Shown: one piece after another, positions 57,301 to 64,000 of the stretch
How the letters are laid out: each line of letters begins with the position of its first letter
Position numbering within the stretch: the stretch's first letter is position 1
Source: Stenotrophomonas indicatrix
Lineage (GTDB): Bacteria; Pseudomonadota; Gammaproteobacteria; Xanthomonadales; Xanthomonadaceae
Direction: 5' to 3'
Length of the DNA stretch: 64,000 nucleotides
Assembly: GCF_002750975.1 (NCBI RefSeq)
Contig: NZ_PEJS01000001.1
Location: 248,001 to 312,000, forward strand
The notes under the pieces: model-generated
What the model was told of the DNA's origin: nothing
Database searches by the model: none
Seen by the model: the letters and a program-made list of their open reading frames with translations, nothing else
Position numbers and translations under genes: made by a program

Positions 57301-57561
57301 CGGGGTCACGCTGTCGATGTAGGCGTGGTTCTCGACGGTCAGGTTCGGATCGCCGTTGCTCCACGCGCCCGGCACATACCAGTTGCCATCGAGCTGGCTC
57401 GGATCGCGCACGGTGACCGTCGCAGCAATCGCCGTGGTGGGGCCGCTCATGGCCAGGCCGATCGCCAGGGCCAGCAGGCTGGTGGAAAGAGTACGGGAGG
57501 CGCCGGAAGTGCGACGCGGTGCCAGCGTCATTGCCGGCGAAGCTTGGTGCGAATGGGTCAC
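54361..57561 (-). CDS. Classical (type Va) autotransporter
   Basis: A 1066-residue autotransporter. A long signal peptide (hydrophobic LSTSLLALAIGLAMSGPTTA) ends near IAA/TVTV. The passenger is a beta-helix made of about 25-residue units (GSGxLxVxDGGxxxxxxxxxVG, with VTGxGSxW spacers). A PATR-type repeat (TGTGALRKTGTGTLT, SYSGGTRIEQGTLVLAG) and an autochaperone-like region follow. The barrel covers about 780-1066, starting near EIHAAHRGALLQNRFLHEGI and ending AQLDWSVAF with terminal phenylalanine. No protease or lipase motif is seen, so a structural adhesin is likelier. The start is GTG at 57561 with AGGGGA upstream; an ATG at 57531 is possible. Confidence 0.92.
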   Translation of the reverse strand: MTHSHQASPAMTLAPRRTSGASRTLSTSLLALAIGLAMSGPTTAIAATVTVRDPSQLDGNWYVPGAWSNGDPNLTVENHAYIDSVTPVVVDAIRADSWRVDIGHGGSGELFIQNGGVLESTAIFIATLAGSTGKVTVTGAGSQWIGNNSIGVGHEGSGFLDVLDGGQVINAQGTWVASEMGSSGVLTVSDKDSRFATDQIHVGAQGMGTVNVRNGGSFQTGVARLGSYSSVARGEATVTGKDSSWLNSSDLLIGVSGTGTMTVADGATLTVQGSTLLGQQRHTPGVPDGVLVLTGAGTTATTGFIAVGQNAVAELNVFDGAALTAGNVGVGESTQGEGSFRVADAGSSASMGRLTVGNQGNGSVSVYDGGALTVNDALGLAGASGSRGSLTIGPQGTLNLAGGLIYQGAGTATVLIADGTLHLTSKAFTSNVEMALDGVATVDTDQVDAMFSGRLTGTGALRKTGTGTLTTHANNSYSGGTRIEQGTLVLAGNGAIRGAVDVASGATLQLQRNGQTLFNNVLSGAGDVVKLDAGLLSLSGDSSGFTGTTRVQAGALDVHGRLGGLADLGTGTELSGDGQLGNVVIRDGATLAPGSATAFGTLSMTGSLLMENGSRYLVDLGADGAGDRVQVGGGATLQGGNTVAIASEGDWQPRTRYTILSAAQGVQGTFSGVSSTLAFLTPTLDYDASNVYLTLARNDIAMPDIDLAFPDVVVNPNQKAVAGAVEALGNGNAVYEAVVRLDLAEVVPAFDSLSGEIHAAHRGALLQNRFLHEGIDRHLDGATMGAEIAPGVHAWIGGNAGQRRTDAGADNTGLRSSQHGVMAGAGWRLGESLEVGVAAGQQQLVSRLAQRDARSETDSIEYGVYGQYRWQGLSLRAGVSRADYRTDSTRTAKVGTRLDEGLSAREDATGTTAFLRAGWTFGGARLQLTPEIEVAQVRLESDGSQEHGGHSALQWNGGSARYRTGLAALRADWDISGGQRDRAALTARVGWQVAGGDRLPQVDARFVEGTQGFAISGAPLARRSALAQFGVAVSPTDNSRVALQMQGRRGDGQRDVGAQLDWSVAF

Positions 57562-57620
57562 GCGGATTTTCCCCTGTATGGACAGGGCGTATCGGCCGCG
57601 CAGGGGAGGGCTTTAGGTTT

Positions 57621-57639
57621 CTGAATATAAACAATTCAG
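57621..57639. promoter_or_regulatory. AT-rich inverted repeat upstream of the autotransporter
   Basis: CTGAAT-ATAAACA-ATTCAG has perfect 6-bp arms in an AT-rich patch 60-80 bp before the autotransporter start. TATATT on the minus strand lies inside and could be a -10 box, so the repeat may be an operator. The rest of the 278-bp gap up to glyA shows no gene or riboswitch that I recognise. Confidence 0.4.
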
Positions 57640-57795
57640 AGTTGCAAGGAAGCGGGTCACACTTCCGGATATTCCGGGAATGGAGTCGCTGCCCAACACC
57701 GCTGCGGATTACACACGCAGGCGCGCCAGCACATCATGCCACAGCGCAATGCCCAAGCCCCTTCCGCTGCGGTCGCCCGGGCCCTCCAGCCCGCT

Positions 57796-57801
57796 TACAA
57801 T
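57796..57801 (+). promoter_or_regulatory. Possible glyA -10 box
   Basis: TACAAT 38 bp before the glyA ATG, the same hexamer as upstream of purL. No convincing -35 box is present. GGAG at 57830-57833 serves glyA. Confidence 0.4.
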
Positions 57802-57839
57802 CGCAGGCCCCGCTGTTCCCTCCCTGCCTGGAGTAACCG

Positions 57840-59093
57840 ATGTTCCCGCGTGACGTCCGCATCGAAACCTACGATCCCGAACTGGCCAAGGCCATCGCCG
57901 CCGAAACCCAGCGCCAGGAAGACCACGTCGAGCTGATCGCCAGCGAGAACTACACCAGCCCGGCGGTGATGGAAGCCCAAGGCAGCCAGCTGACCAACAA
58001 GTACGCCGAAGGCTACCCGGGCAAGCGCTACTACGGTGGCTGCGAATACGTGGACATCGCCGAACAGCTGGCGATCGACCGCCTCAAGCAGCTGTTCGAT
58101 GCGGACTACGCCAACGTGCAGCCGCACAGCGGTTCGCAGGCCAACCAGGCCGTGTACTTCGCGCTGCTGCAGCCGGGCGACACCATCCTCGGCATGAGCC
58201 TGGCCCACGGCGGCCACCTCACCCACGGTGCCAAGGTCAACGCCTCGGGCAAGCTGTTCAACGCCGTGCAGTACGGCGTCAACGACCAGGGCCTGATCGA
58301 TTACGACGAAGTCGAGCGCCTGGCCCTGGAGCATAAGCCGAAGATGGTCGTGGCCGGCTTCTCGGCCTACTCGCAGGTGATCGACTGGGCGCGCTTCCGC
58401 GCCATCGCCGACAAGGTCGGTGCCTACCTGTTCGTCGACATGGCGCACGTCGCCGGCCTGGTTGCTGCTGGCGTCTACCCGAGCCCGCTGGAACATGCGC
58501 ACGTGGTCACCTCGACCACCCACAAGACCCTGCGCGGCCCGCGCGGCGGCATCATCGTCGCCAAGGGCGCCGACGAAGACCTGGTCAAGAAGCTGCAGTC
58601 GATCGTGTTCCCGGGCATCCAGGGCGGTCCGCTGATGCACGTCATCGCCGGCAAGGCCGTGGCCTTCAAGGAAGCGCTGGAGCCGGGCTTCAAGACCTAC
58701 CAGCAGCAGGTGGTGAAGAACGCGCAGGCGATGGCCAACACGCTCATCGCACGCGGCTACAAGATCGTCTCCGGTGGCACCCAGAACCACCTGATGCTGG
58801 TCGACATGATCGGCAAGGACGTGTCCGGCAAGGACGCGGAAGCCGCACTGGGCAAGGCCCATATCACCGTCAACAAGAACTCGGTGCCGAACGACCCGCG
58901 TTCGCCGTTCGTGACCTCGGGCCTGCGCCTGGGCACCCCGGCGGTGACCACCCGCGGTTACCTGGAACAGGACTGCGTGGACCTGGCCAACTGGATCGCC
59001 GACGTGCTCGACGCCCCGGCCGATGAGGCCGTGATCGCCCGCGTGCGTGATGCGGTCAGCGCGCAGTGCCGCAAGTACCCGGTCTACGGTTGA
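57840..59093 (+). CDS. glyA: Serine hydroxymethyltransferase GlyA
   Basis: A 417-residue PLP enzyme that interconverts serine and glycine and charges tetrahydrofolate with one-carbon units used in purine and thymidylate synthesis. The PLP lysine is K229 ([13 protein letters not shown]), the same number as in E. coli. The N-terminal [20 protein letters not shown], the YYGGCEYVD loop and [10 protein letters not shown] are all conserved. GGAG lies 6 nt before the ATG. It stands alone; a GGGGTCGGAG palindrome follows 9 bp after the stop. Confidence 0.97.
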   Translation: MFPRDVRIETYDPELAKAIAAETQRQEDHVELIASENYTSPAVMEAQGSQLTNKYAEGYPGKRYYGGCEYVDIAEQLAIDRLKQLFDADYANVQPHSGSQANQAVYFALLQPGDTILGMSLAHGGHLTHGAKVNASGKLFNAVQYGVNDQGLIDYDEVERLALEHKPKMVVAGFSAYSQVIDWARFRAIADKVGAYLFVDMAHVAGLVAAGVYPSPLEHAHVVTSTTHKTLRGPRGGIIVAKGADEDLVKKLQSIVFPGIQGGPLMHVIAGKAVAFKEALEPGFKTYQQQVVKNAQAMANTLIARGYKIVSGGTQNHLMLVDMIGKDVSGKDAEAALGKAHITVNKNSVPNDPRSPFVTSGLRLGTPAVTTRGYLEQDCVDLANWIADVLDAPADEAVIARVRDAVSAQCRKYPVYG

Positions 59094-59102
59094 TCGGGCA
59101 CT

Positions 59103-59141
59103 GGGGTCGGAGCCCTTCCCTGCGGGAGGGGTTCTGACCCC
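59103..59141. repeat. Palindrome of the GGGGTCGGAG type
   Basis: GGGGTCGGAGCCCTTCCC (59103-59120) pairs with 59124-59141 around TGC, with G-T wobble-type mismatches. Third member of the class with 32014-32056 and 54262-54298. It separates glyA from the membrane protein genes. Confidence 0.8.
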
Positions 59142-59160
59142 GGCACCGGAGTACCCGCGC

Positions 59161-59589
59161 ATGGATGAGCGCCGCCTCAGGTATCTCTATGCAGCCTTGG
59201 CTGTGCCGTTGGGCGCACCCAGCGTGCTGTTTGGTGGGGCGATGGCGGTACTGGCCATGGCCGGAAGCGTGCTTTCACTTGCCGACGGCACCGTCAACCT
59301 GCCCGGGCAGGCATTGATGCTGCTGTGGGGCCTGGCCGGACTCGCCGGTTGCATTGCCTGGCTGGACCTCAGTTGCGGATATTTGTTTGCAGGGCGCAGC
59401 GCACTGCATGCGCGCAGCCGGGCGCAGTGGGGGGCGCAGCTGCTTGGCATGCTGGCGGCGCTGCCGCTGTTGGGCATGGGGCTGTGGCTGGGCATTACCC
59501 ACGGCAGCGAAGGCTTCGGTCTGCTGCTGCTGGGGCCGTCGTTGCTGGTCCCGGCCGCCATGCTGTTGTGGCTGCGACCACGCACGTGA
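59161..59589 (+). CDS. Small four-helix membrane protein, first of three related genes
   Basis: A 142-residue protein of unknown function. After MDERRLRYLYAAL come four hydrophobic segments, with a charged loop SGYLF-type (LDLSCGYLFAGRSALHARSR) between helices 2 and 3. The end is LLVPAAMLLWLRPRT. It resembles the next two genes in length, topology and N-terminal MDER, and in the motif LLVPAA near the C-terminus. No known domain is recognised. ATG at 59161; frames running in from upstream pass through the palindrome. Confidence 0.75.
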   Translation: MDERRLRYLYAALAVPLGAPSVLFGGAMAVLAMAGSVLSLADGTVNLPGQALMLLWGLAGLAGCIAWLDLSCGYLFAGRSALHARSRAQWGAQLLGMLAALPLLGMGLWLGITHGSEGFGLLLLGPSLLVPAAMLLWLRPRT

Positions 59590-59619
59590 AGCAAGCAGCC
59601 AGCAAGGAGATTCGAACGC

Positions 59620-60057
59620 ATGGATGAGCGCCTGCACAAACGCCTGTATATCGCCCAATGCCTGCTGCTGGGGTTGCCTGCACTGGTGGCCGGTGGCGGC
59701 GTCGCCGGCTTCGGTATCTACACCTTCCTGACCCGCCACGGCCTGATGCGCGGGGACGAAGGGGCGGTGCTGTTGCTGTGGGCGCTGGCGGGTGTGATCG
59801 GCTTGCTGGCCTGGTTGTGGCTCAGCATCCGCTACCTGCGGCGAGGGCGCGATGGCCTGCGGCACACCGCCCGTATTCCCTGGATCGGCTTGGCGCTTGG
59901 CGCGATGGCGGCGCTGGCGGTGATCGGCGTGGTGCTTTTCAGCTTGTTTGCCGGCAGCCCCTGGCAGGTACTGGGCTATCTGGTACTGGGCGTGCCACTG
60001 CTGGTGCCAGCGGCGCATCTGGTGTGGCTGCGGCGGGGTGCGACCGACGCTGTGTGA
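59620..60057 (+). CDS. Small four-helix membrane protein, second of three related genes
   Basis: A 145-residue paralogue of the preceding gene, 30 bp downstream and preceded by AAGGAG. It opens MDERLHKRLYIAQCLLLGLP and has LWALAGVIGLLAWLWLSIRYLRRGRDGLRHTAR in the place of the first protein's loop (quoted here as the region from about residue 50 to 83). It ends VPLLVPAAHLVWLRRG. Four membrane helices are predicted. Function unknown. Confidence 0.75.
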   Translation: MDERLHKRLYIAQCLLLGLPALVAGGGVAGFGIYTFLTRHGLMRGDEGAVLLLWALAGVIGLLAWLWLSIRYLRRGRDGLRHTARIPWIGLALGAMAALAVIGVVLFSLFAGSPWQVLGYLVLGVPLLVPAAHLVWLRRGATDAV

Positions 60058-60143
60058 CTGGCGGTTGGAAGTTTCAGAGAAATTGCATGGTGTGCCGCAG
60101 GTGTCAGGACTAGGGTCTTCCGACCTACTGGAAGGAGCCCCCG

Positions 60144-60575
60144 ATGCAATCCTCGCGCCGCCGACACGGCCTCTATCTGCTTCTCCACAGCCTTCTTTTC
60201 TCCATTCCCTGCGCGTTGGCTGGCCTGTTGGGTTCGCTGCTGTTCCTATGGGTATGGGCGCACGGCGGTGACAACAGCGCACTTCTTGCATTGCTTGCGA
60301 TGTGGGGTCTGCTCTCTGTGACGGCGATCCCGCTTGTTTTCCAGCTCGCAAACACCTGGCAGATGCGCGGACCGGATGGATTGAAGCCCGCCGCGCCAGT
60401 GCTGGGGACGCTGTTTCTAGTGTCAGCTGCTCAGGCTGTGTCCGCGTCGGTGATAACAGTTTCAAGTTTTGGAGTGGATCCGATACTGCTGATACTGGCA
60501 ATCGGTTGGGGGGCTCCTTGGATCAGCCTCGCCTGCCACTTCCGATGGCTGTCGAAAGCCAGCGGGCGCGAGTGA
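60144..60575 (+). CDS. Small four-helix membrane protein, third of three related genes
   Basis: A 143-residue protein, the most diverged of the three. It has no MDER start (MQSSRRRHGLYLLLHSLLFS) but the same spacing of four helices and a loop NTWQMRGPDGLKPAAPVLG, comparable to RGRDGLRHTARIPW in the second. The base composition is visibly less GC-rich than its neighbours, with more A/T third positions near the end. AAGGAGC lies upstream. Function unknown; relation to the other two is by pattern only. Confidence 0.65.
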   Translation: MQSSRRRHGLYLLLHSLLFSIPCALAGLLGSLLFLWVWAHGGDNSALLALLAMWGLLSVTAIPLVFQLANTWQMRGPDGLKPAAPVLGTLFLVSAAQAVSASVITVSSFGVDPILLILAIGWGAPWISLACHFRWLSKASGRE

Positions 60576-60669
60576 AGAAAAACGGAGTTTGCTGCTTGGC
60601 CCCTTCTCAGGTACCTTTGCGACGCTACCACGACCGTGGCAGCAGGTATTTCCCTGAGCCAGGCGTTCA

Positions 60670-61191
60670 ATGCATTGCCCCTTCTGCCAGCATGCCGATA
60701 CACGGGTCATCGACTCGCGCGTCTCCGAAGACGGCGCGACGATTCGCCGTCGGCGTGAGTGCGAGGCGTGCAACGAACGCTTCAGTACGCTTGAAACCGT
60801 TGAACTGAAGCTGCCGGCCATCGTCAAGAGCGATGGCACCCGTGAAGCCTTCGATGCCCGCAAGGTCCGCGCCGGCTTTGACCGCGCGCTGCAGAAGCGT
60901 GCGGTGCCGGAAGAGAAGATCGAGGCGGCGGTGCGCGCAGTGGTGCATCAGCTGCGCATCAGCGGCGAACGCGAAGTGCCGTCGATCAAAGTGGGCGAGT
61001 TCGTGATGAACGAACTGCGCAAGCTTGACCATGTCGGTTATGTGCGTTTCGCTTCGGTCTATCGCAGCTTCGAGGACGTGGCCGACTTCCGCGAAGAAAT
61101 CGAGAAGCTCGAACGCGACCTGCCTTCCAGCACCGAGCAGTTGCAGCTGCTGGGCGATGTGATTGCCCTGACCAAGAAAAAGAAGAGCTGA
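60670..61191 (+). CDS. nrdR: Ribonucleotide reductase repressor NrdR
   Basis: A 173-residue transcription factor that represses nrd genes when its ATP-cone holds dATP/ATP. The zinc ribbon uses C3, C6, C31 and C34 ([16 protein letters not shown]). The ATP-cone spans about 48-138 ([20 protein letters not shown] to [19 protein letters not shown]). The C-terminal tail is lysine-rich. Usual neighbours are glyA upstream and ribD downstream, as here, with the three membrane-protein genes inserted between glyA and nrdR. Confidence 0.97.
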   Translation: MHCPFCQHADTRVIDSRVSEDGATIRRRRECEACNERFSTLETVELKLPAIVKSDGTREAFDARKVRAGFDRALQKRAVPEEKIEAAVRAVVHQLRISGEREVPSIKVGEFVMNELRKLDHVGYVRFASVYRSFEDVADFREEIEKLERDLPSSTEQLQLLGDVIALTKKKKS

Positions 61192-61205
61192 CGGCCTTTG
61201 CATCG

Positions 61206-61262
61206 GTAGCTGCCAACCTTGGTTGGCGCCGTACTGCCCATCCACGCATGGCGTGGATCTAC
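61206..61262. repeat. REP doublet of two SMAG subfamilies
   Basis: A direct copy GTAGCTGCCAACCTTGGTTG (61206-61225, continuing GCGCC) is followed by an inverted copy of the ATCCACGC type ending in CTAC (61239-61262). The two stems are unrelated in sequence but both have GTAG headers facing outward. It lies between nrdR and ribD. Confidence 0.8.
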
Positions 61263-61306
61263 TGGGCCCTTGGCTGGCATCGTGCTGACGGCGGTACCAT
61301 GGCGGC

Positions 61307-62392
61307 ATGAGCATATCGTTCACCGTCCTTGACCACCTGCACATGGCCGCCGCATTGCGGCTTGCCGAACGCGGTGCCTATACCACCCGTCCCAATCCGA
61401 TGGTCGGCTGCGTGATCGCCCATGGCGAGCGCGTGGTCGGGCAGGGCTGGCACCAGCGCGCTGGCGGCCCGCATGCCGAAGTGTTCGCCCTGCGCGAAGC
61501 GGGCGGCGACGCGCGCGGTGCCACCGCCTACGTCACCCTGGAACCCTGCGCGCATTACGGCCGTACGCCGCCGTGCGCACTGGCGCTGATCGAAGCCGGC
61601 GTGTCGCGCGTGGTCGCGGCAATGCGCGACCCGTTCCCGAAAGTCGATGGCGGTGGCTTCGACCTGCTGCGTGACGCCGGCATCGAGGTCGCCGAGGGCT
61701 TGATGGCGGCACAGGCGCGGGAACTCAACAAGGGCTTCCTGTCGCGCGTGGAGCGCGGTCGTCCGTGGCTGCGGGTGAAGCTGGCCGCCAGCCTTGATGG
61801 CCGTACCGCGATGGCCGACGGCAGCTCGAAGTGGATCACCGGCCCCGCCGCTCGCGAAGATGTGCAGCACTGGCGCGCGCGCGCTGGCGCGATCCTCACC
61901 GGCGCCGACACCGTCATCGCCGACGACCCGATGCTGACCGTGCGCCTGGCTGACACTGAAGTCATGCCGCCCCTGCGCGTCGTCCTCGATTCCCGCCTGC
62001 GCTCGCTGGAATGCAGCCGTGTGCGCGAGGGTGGGGCGCCCACGCTGTACCTGCACGATGCAATGATCAGCCCGCCCGACGCTGCCGACGCGGCCTTTGC
62101 CAGCGTAGCCGTCCGCCACGGTCGCCTTGATCTGGGCGCGGTGTTGGCACTGCTGGCCGAGCGCGGCATCAACGAGGTGCACACCGAAGCCGGTGCAACG
62201 CTGGCCGGCGCGCTGGTGCGTGGTGGCTGGGTCGACGAACTGCTGATGTACCAGGCACCAACACTGCTGGGCGACAGCGGCCGCCCGTTGCTGGCCGACC
62301 TCGGCATCGACGTGATGGACCAACAGCGCCGCCTGCGCGTGATCGACCAGCGCCAAGTGGGGGATGATCTGCTGCTGCTGCTGCGGCCATGA
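61307..62392 (+). CDS. ribD: Riboflavin biosynthesis deaminase/reductase RibD
   Basis: A 361-residue bifunctional enzyme. The N-terminal deaminase (to about 145) has zinc ligands H56 and C81/C90 with acid E58 (HAEVFAL and PCAHYGRTPPC). The C-terminal NADPH-dependent reductase has KLAASLDGRTAMADGSSKWI and the late EAGATLAGALVRGGWVDELL. It converts the GTP-derived pyrimidine to the ribitylaminouracil phosphate. ribE normally follows; here the next genes are on the other strand, so ribD is separated from any riboflavin partners within the window. ATG at 61307. Confidence 0.95.
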   Translation: MSISFTVLDHLHMAAALRLAERGAYTTRPNPMVGCVIAHGERVVGQGWHQRAGGPHAEVFALREAGGDARGATAYVTLEPCAHYGRTPPCALALIEAGVSRVVAAMRDPFPKVDGGGFDLLRDAGIEVAEGLMAAQARELNKGFLSRVERGRPWLRVKLAASLDGRTAMADGSSKWITGPAAREDVQHWRARAGAILTGADTVIADDPMLTVRLADTEVMPPLRVVLDSRLRSLECSRVREGGAPTLYLHDAMISPPDAADAAFASVAVRHGRLDLGAVLALLAERGINEVHTEAGATLAGALVRGGWVDELLMYQAPTLLGDSGRPLLADLGIDVMDQQRRLRVIDQRQVGDDLLLLLRP

Positions 62393-62395
62393 AGT

Positions 62396-63037
62396 TCAAC
62401 GATCCTCGCCAGGCGGGTGCTCGTTCCACTCGAAGAACGGCAGGAACGCATCGGCCAGTTCGCCCATCAGCGGCGAGGGGTTCTGTACGCGCCAAGCGCC
62501 GCCGTCATGATCGCGCTCGAAGGACACGGTGATGATCCTTTCCCGGTCCGGTGCCGTCGCGATCATCTGCGTATACGCCGTAGCCAGTTCGCTCGCCATC
62601 TGCGGTGGATGTGGTCCGTTGAATGGCACTGGGTGCTGCCGATAGACGGGCAGCAGGGCCGTCAGGTCCGGCAGGTGGCAACGGTAGTCAACATCGGCGA
62701 TGTCTGCCTGCGGATGATGCACGCTGCCGACACTGCAACGCACCGATGTCTGGCGCCTGCGCAGGGCCGCGGCGGCCTGCGGCCAATCGGCCATTTCAGG
62801 CGCCTGCTCCAGGTGGCTTACGCTCGCCAGCGCCGCCGCGATCGCCGGGCCATTGGCTGTACCCAGATAGCGGCCCAGCTCGGCCTGGGCGGCGGCATCG
62901 CCGTGCACGATCACCTGTGCGTACAGCTCGAACACGTGTCCGGGCGTGGGCACAGGTGGCGCCGCCAGTGCCGCAACCGGGGCCAGCAATGCAGCCAGCC
63001 CCAGTCGCTTCAGCGCAGTGAACTCACGCGCACGCAT
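62396..63037 (-). CDS. Exported protein of unknown function, second of a related pair
   Basis: A 213-residue protein with a signal peptide (KRLGLAALLAPVAALA/APPV). The opening PTPGHVFELYAQVIVHGDAA matches TPEQTFDLYARALLEDDAAA of its upstream neighbour, so the two are paralogues. Two cysteines (VRCSVG, YRCHLP) are placed like two cysteines of the neighbour. A strand-rich middle (IADVDYRCHLPDLTALLP) ends in a WRVQNPSPLMGEL motif. No catalytic site is recognised. Start and the neighbour's stop overlap by 14 bp. It converges on ribD, 3 bp apart. Confidence 0.75.
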   Translation of the reverse strand: MRAREFTALKRLGLAALLAPVAALAAPPVPTPGHVFELYAQVIVHGDAAAQAELGRYLGTANGPAIAAALASVSHLEQAPEMADWPQAAAALRRRQTSVRCSVGSVHHPQADIADVDYRCHLPDLTALLPVYRQHPVPFNGPHPPQMASELATAYTQMIATAPDRERIITVSFERDHDGGAWRVQNPSPLMGELADAFLPFFEWNEHPPGEDR

Positions 63038-63905
63038 CGGTCCACATCATCTCGGCCATCGGACGCAGTGCCTTGCACTCCTGCGTCATTTCCTCGGCCG
63101 ACATCACCTGCGTCTTGGCCTTCAACTCTTCGGTCATCGCATCCACACCGCTGATCTGGTCCGGTGCGATCTTCGCCACGCAGCTGCGGTGCTGCTGCAG
63201 CAGCAGATCGCAGGCCGGCACGCCGGTCACCTTCGGTGCCTTGGCTGCTTCAACGTCCTGCATCCAGCCATCGAACGGCGCCAGCGCATCCAGCACCGGG
63301 CCCACCAGATCATCGAAGTTGCTGCTGTACCAGTAGCTCTTGTCCTTGGCGGTGTACAGGGTGAGGGTGCCGGTCATGGCCTTGCGCGGGCCACTCTGCA
63401 GGGCCTGGGTATAGGCCTCGGTGAAGCGCGCGCGCGGAGCCTTGTCCTCACCCGTCAGGCTGGCCAGGAACAACGGCTGCACGCTGCCCAGGTCGGCCAG
63501 CTGGCAGCTGAAATCGACCTTGGCGATCTTCTGGTCGTCCACGAATTCGTTGTCTTCCACCGTGCTGCGCGTGGCACGGCACTGCGAGGCCTTCAGCACC
63601 TTGGCGTACATCGCTTCCGCCGCTGCAGGATCGCCCTTCACTCCGGCCACGTCCAGCACGATCTGCCACGGCTCGGCCAACGCCTGGGCCATCATGCCCG
63701 GCACCGGCGTTACCGAGTCCTGGCCGTCGAAGGCCGGCTTCAATGCATCGTTTAGCGTGCGCGTGGCGGCGGCATCGTCTTCCAGCAATGCGCGTGCGTA
63801 CAGATCGAAGGTCTGTTCGGGCGTCAGCTGCGCCGGGGCGGCCGCGGCGAACAACGGGGCGCACAGCAGTGCGGTGGCCAGCAGGCCGCGGATCGGGGTC
63901 TTCAT
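63024..63905 (-). CDS. Exported protein of unknown function, first of a related pair
   Basis: A 293-residue protein with a signal peptide (IRGLLATALLCAPLFAAAA). It shares with the next gene an N-terminal helical region and the segment VEDNEFVDDQKIAKVDFSCQ followed by LADLGSVQPLFL, parallel to IADVDYRCHLPDLTALLPVY. It has an additional C-terminal domain with four cysteines (PACDLLLQQHRSCVAKI, QECKALR, TDACA), probably disulfide-bonded by the Dsb system. Function unknown; periplasmic location inferred. The remaining bases 63906-64000 hold its leader and nothing recognised. Confidence 0.75.
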   Translation of the reverse strand: MKTPIRGLLATALLCAPLFAAAAPAQLTPEQTFDLYARALLEDDAAATRTLNDALKPAFDGQDSVTPVPGMMAQALAEPWQIVLDVAGVKGDPAAAEAMYAKVLKASQCRATRSTVEDNEFVDDQKIAKVDFSCQLADLGSVQPLFLASLTGEDKAPRARFTEAYTQALQSGPRKAMTGTLTLYTAKDKSYWYSSNFDDLVGPVLDALAPFDGWMQDVEAAKAPKVTGVPACDLLLQQHRSCVAKIAPDQISGVDAMTEELKAKTQVMSAEEMTQECKALRPMAEMMWTDACA

Positions 63906-64000
63906 GACGGTGTTCCTGTTCCAGAGGGCGGCAAGCCTAGCGCAATTGTCATTGCATTCGATGGCGTGCCGCAGCCAAGCGTATTGCGCGCGACGGCCAA

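Noticed and set aside
54178..57624. 1148-codon plus-strand frame opposite the autotransporter
   Set aside because: It starts inside the RcnB-like gene and is His/Ala/Gly/Arg-rich. The minus strand has signal peptide, beta-helix and barrel with a proper terminator.
57562..57839. Glycine riboswitch before glyA
   Set aside because: I could not find the paired aptamer cores in the leader; only a -10-like box and a ribosome site are seen.

Overview
The window is chromosomal DNA of a high-GC gammaproteobacterium of the Xanthomonadaceae, most likely the Stenotrophomonas maltophilia complex. Three things point there: an eleven-gene type II secretion operon in the Xanthomonas order (xpsEFGHIJKLMND) beside a StmPr1-like subtilisin protease, a secreted GH18 chitinase, and many intergenic palindromes of the GTAG-headed SMAG/REP type. 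No phage, insertion sequence, CRISPR array, tRNA or rRNA gene was seen.

Layout. 1-5137: end of lptG, an RDD membrane protein (minus), xerD, a lipoprotein-type dsbC and chitinase chiA (minus). 5138-6049: a 0.9 kb gene-free stretch holding a NagR-like palindrome and two large hairpin elements, then purL (6050-9934). 10375-18831: a 2818-residue trimeric autotransporter adhesin with internal 924-nt repeats. 18993-31738: protease stmPr1 followed by the complete xps operon. 31739-32318: a second gene-free stretch with two more hairpin elements. 32319-35306: two glycosyltransferase genes and pncB. 35544-49500: a nine-gene cellulose synthesis unit bcsE-F-G-R-Q-A-B-C-Z on one strand, mostly joined by short stop/start overlaps. 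49543-53522 (minus): a purine permease, an outer-membrane barrel protein and ettA. 53775-64000: an RcnB-like protein, a classical autotransporter (minus), glyA, three related small membrane proteins in a row, nrdR, ribD, and two related exported proteins (minus).

Much of the window concerns the cell surface and secreted products. The chitinase and protease are plausible clients of the Xps machine. The adhesin, the classical autotransporter and cellulose serve attachment and biofilm. BcsE (RxGD motif) and BcsA (PilZ domain) are expected to bind c-di-GMP, and a CRP/Clp-like site lies upstream of bcsE.

The most unusual signal is not a gene. Four intergenic elements (5422-5604, 5811-5912, 31836-31939, 32092-32192) each form a long hairpin. 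The arms differ in sequence between copies yet stay self-complementary within each copy. An asymmetric block of about 28 nt next to one arm is conserved in all four. They occur as two opposed pairs, and three of the four carry terminal small palindromes and a 6-nt-period tract. This looks like a structure-selected, possibly REP-mobilised element family that I cannot name.
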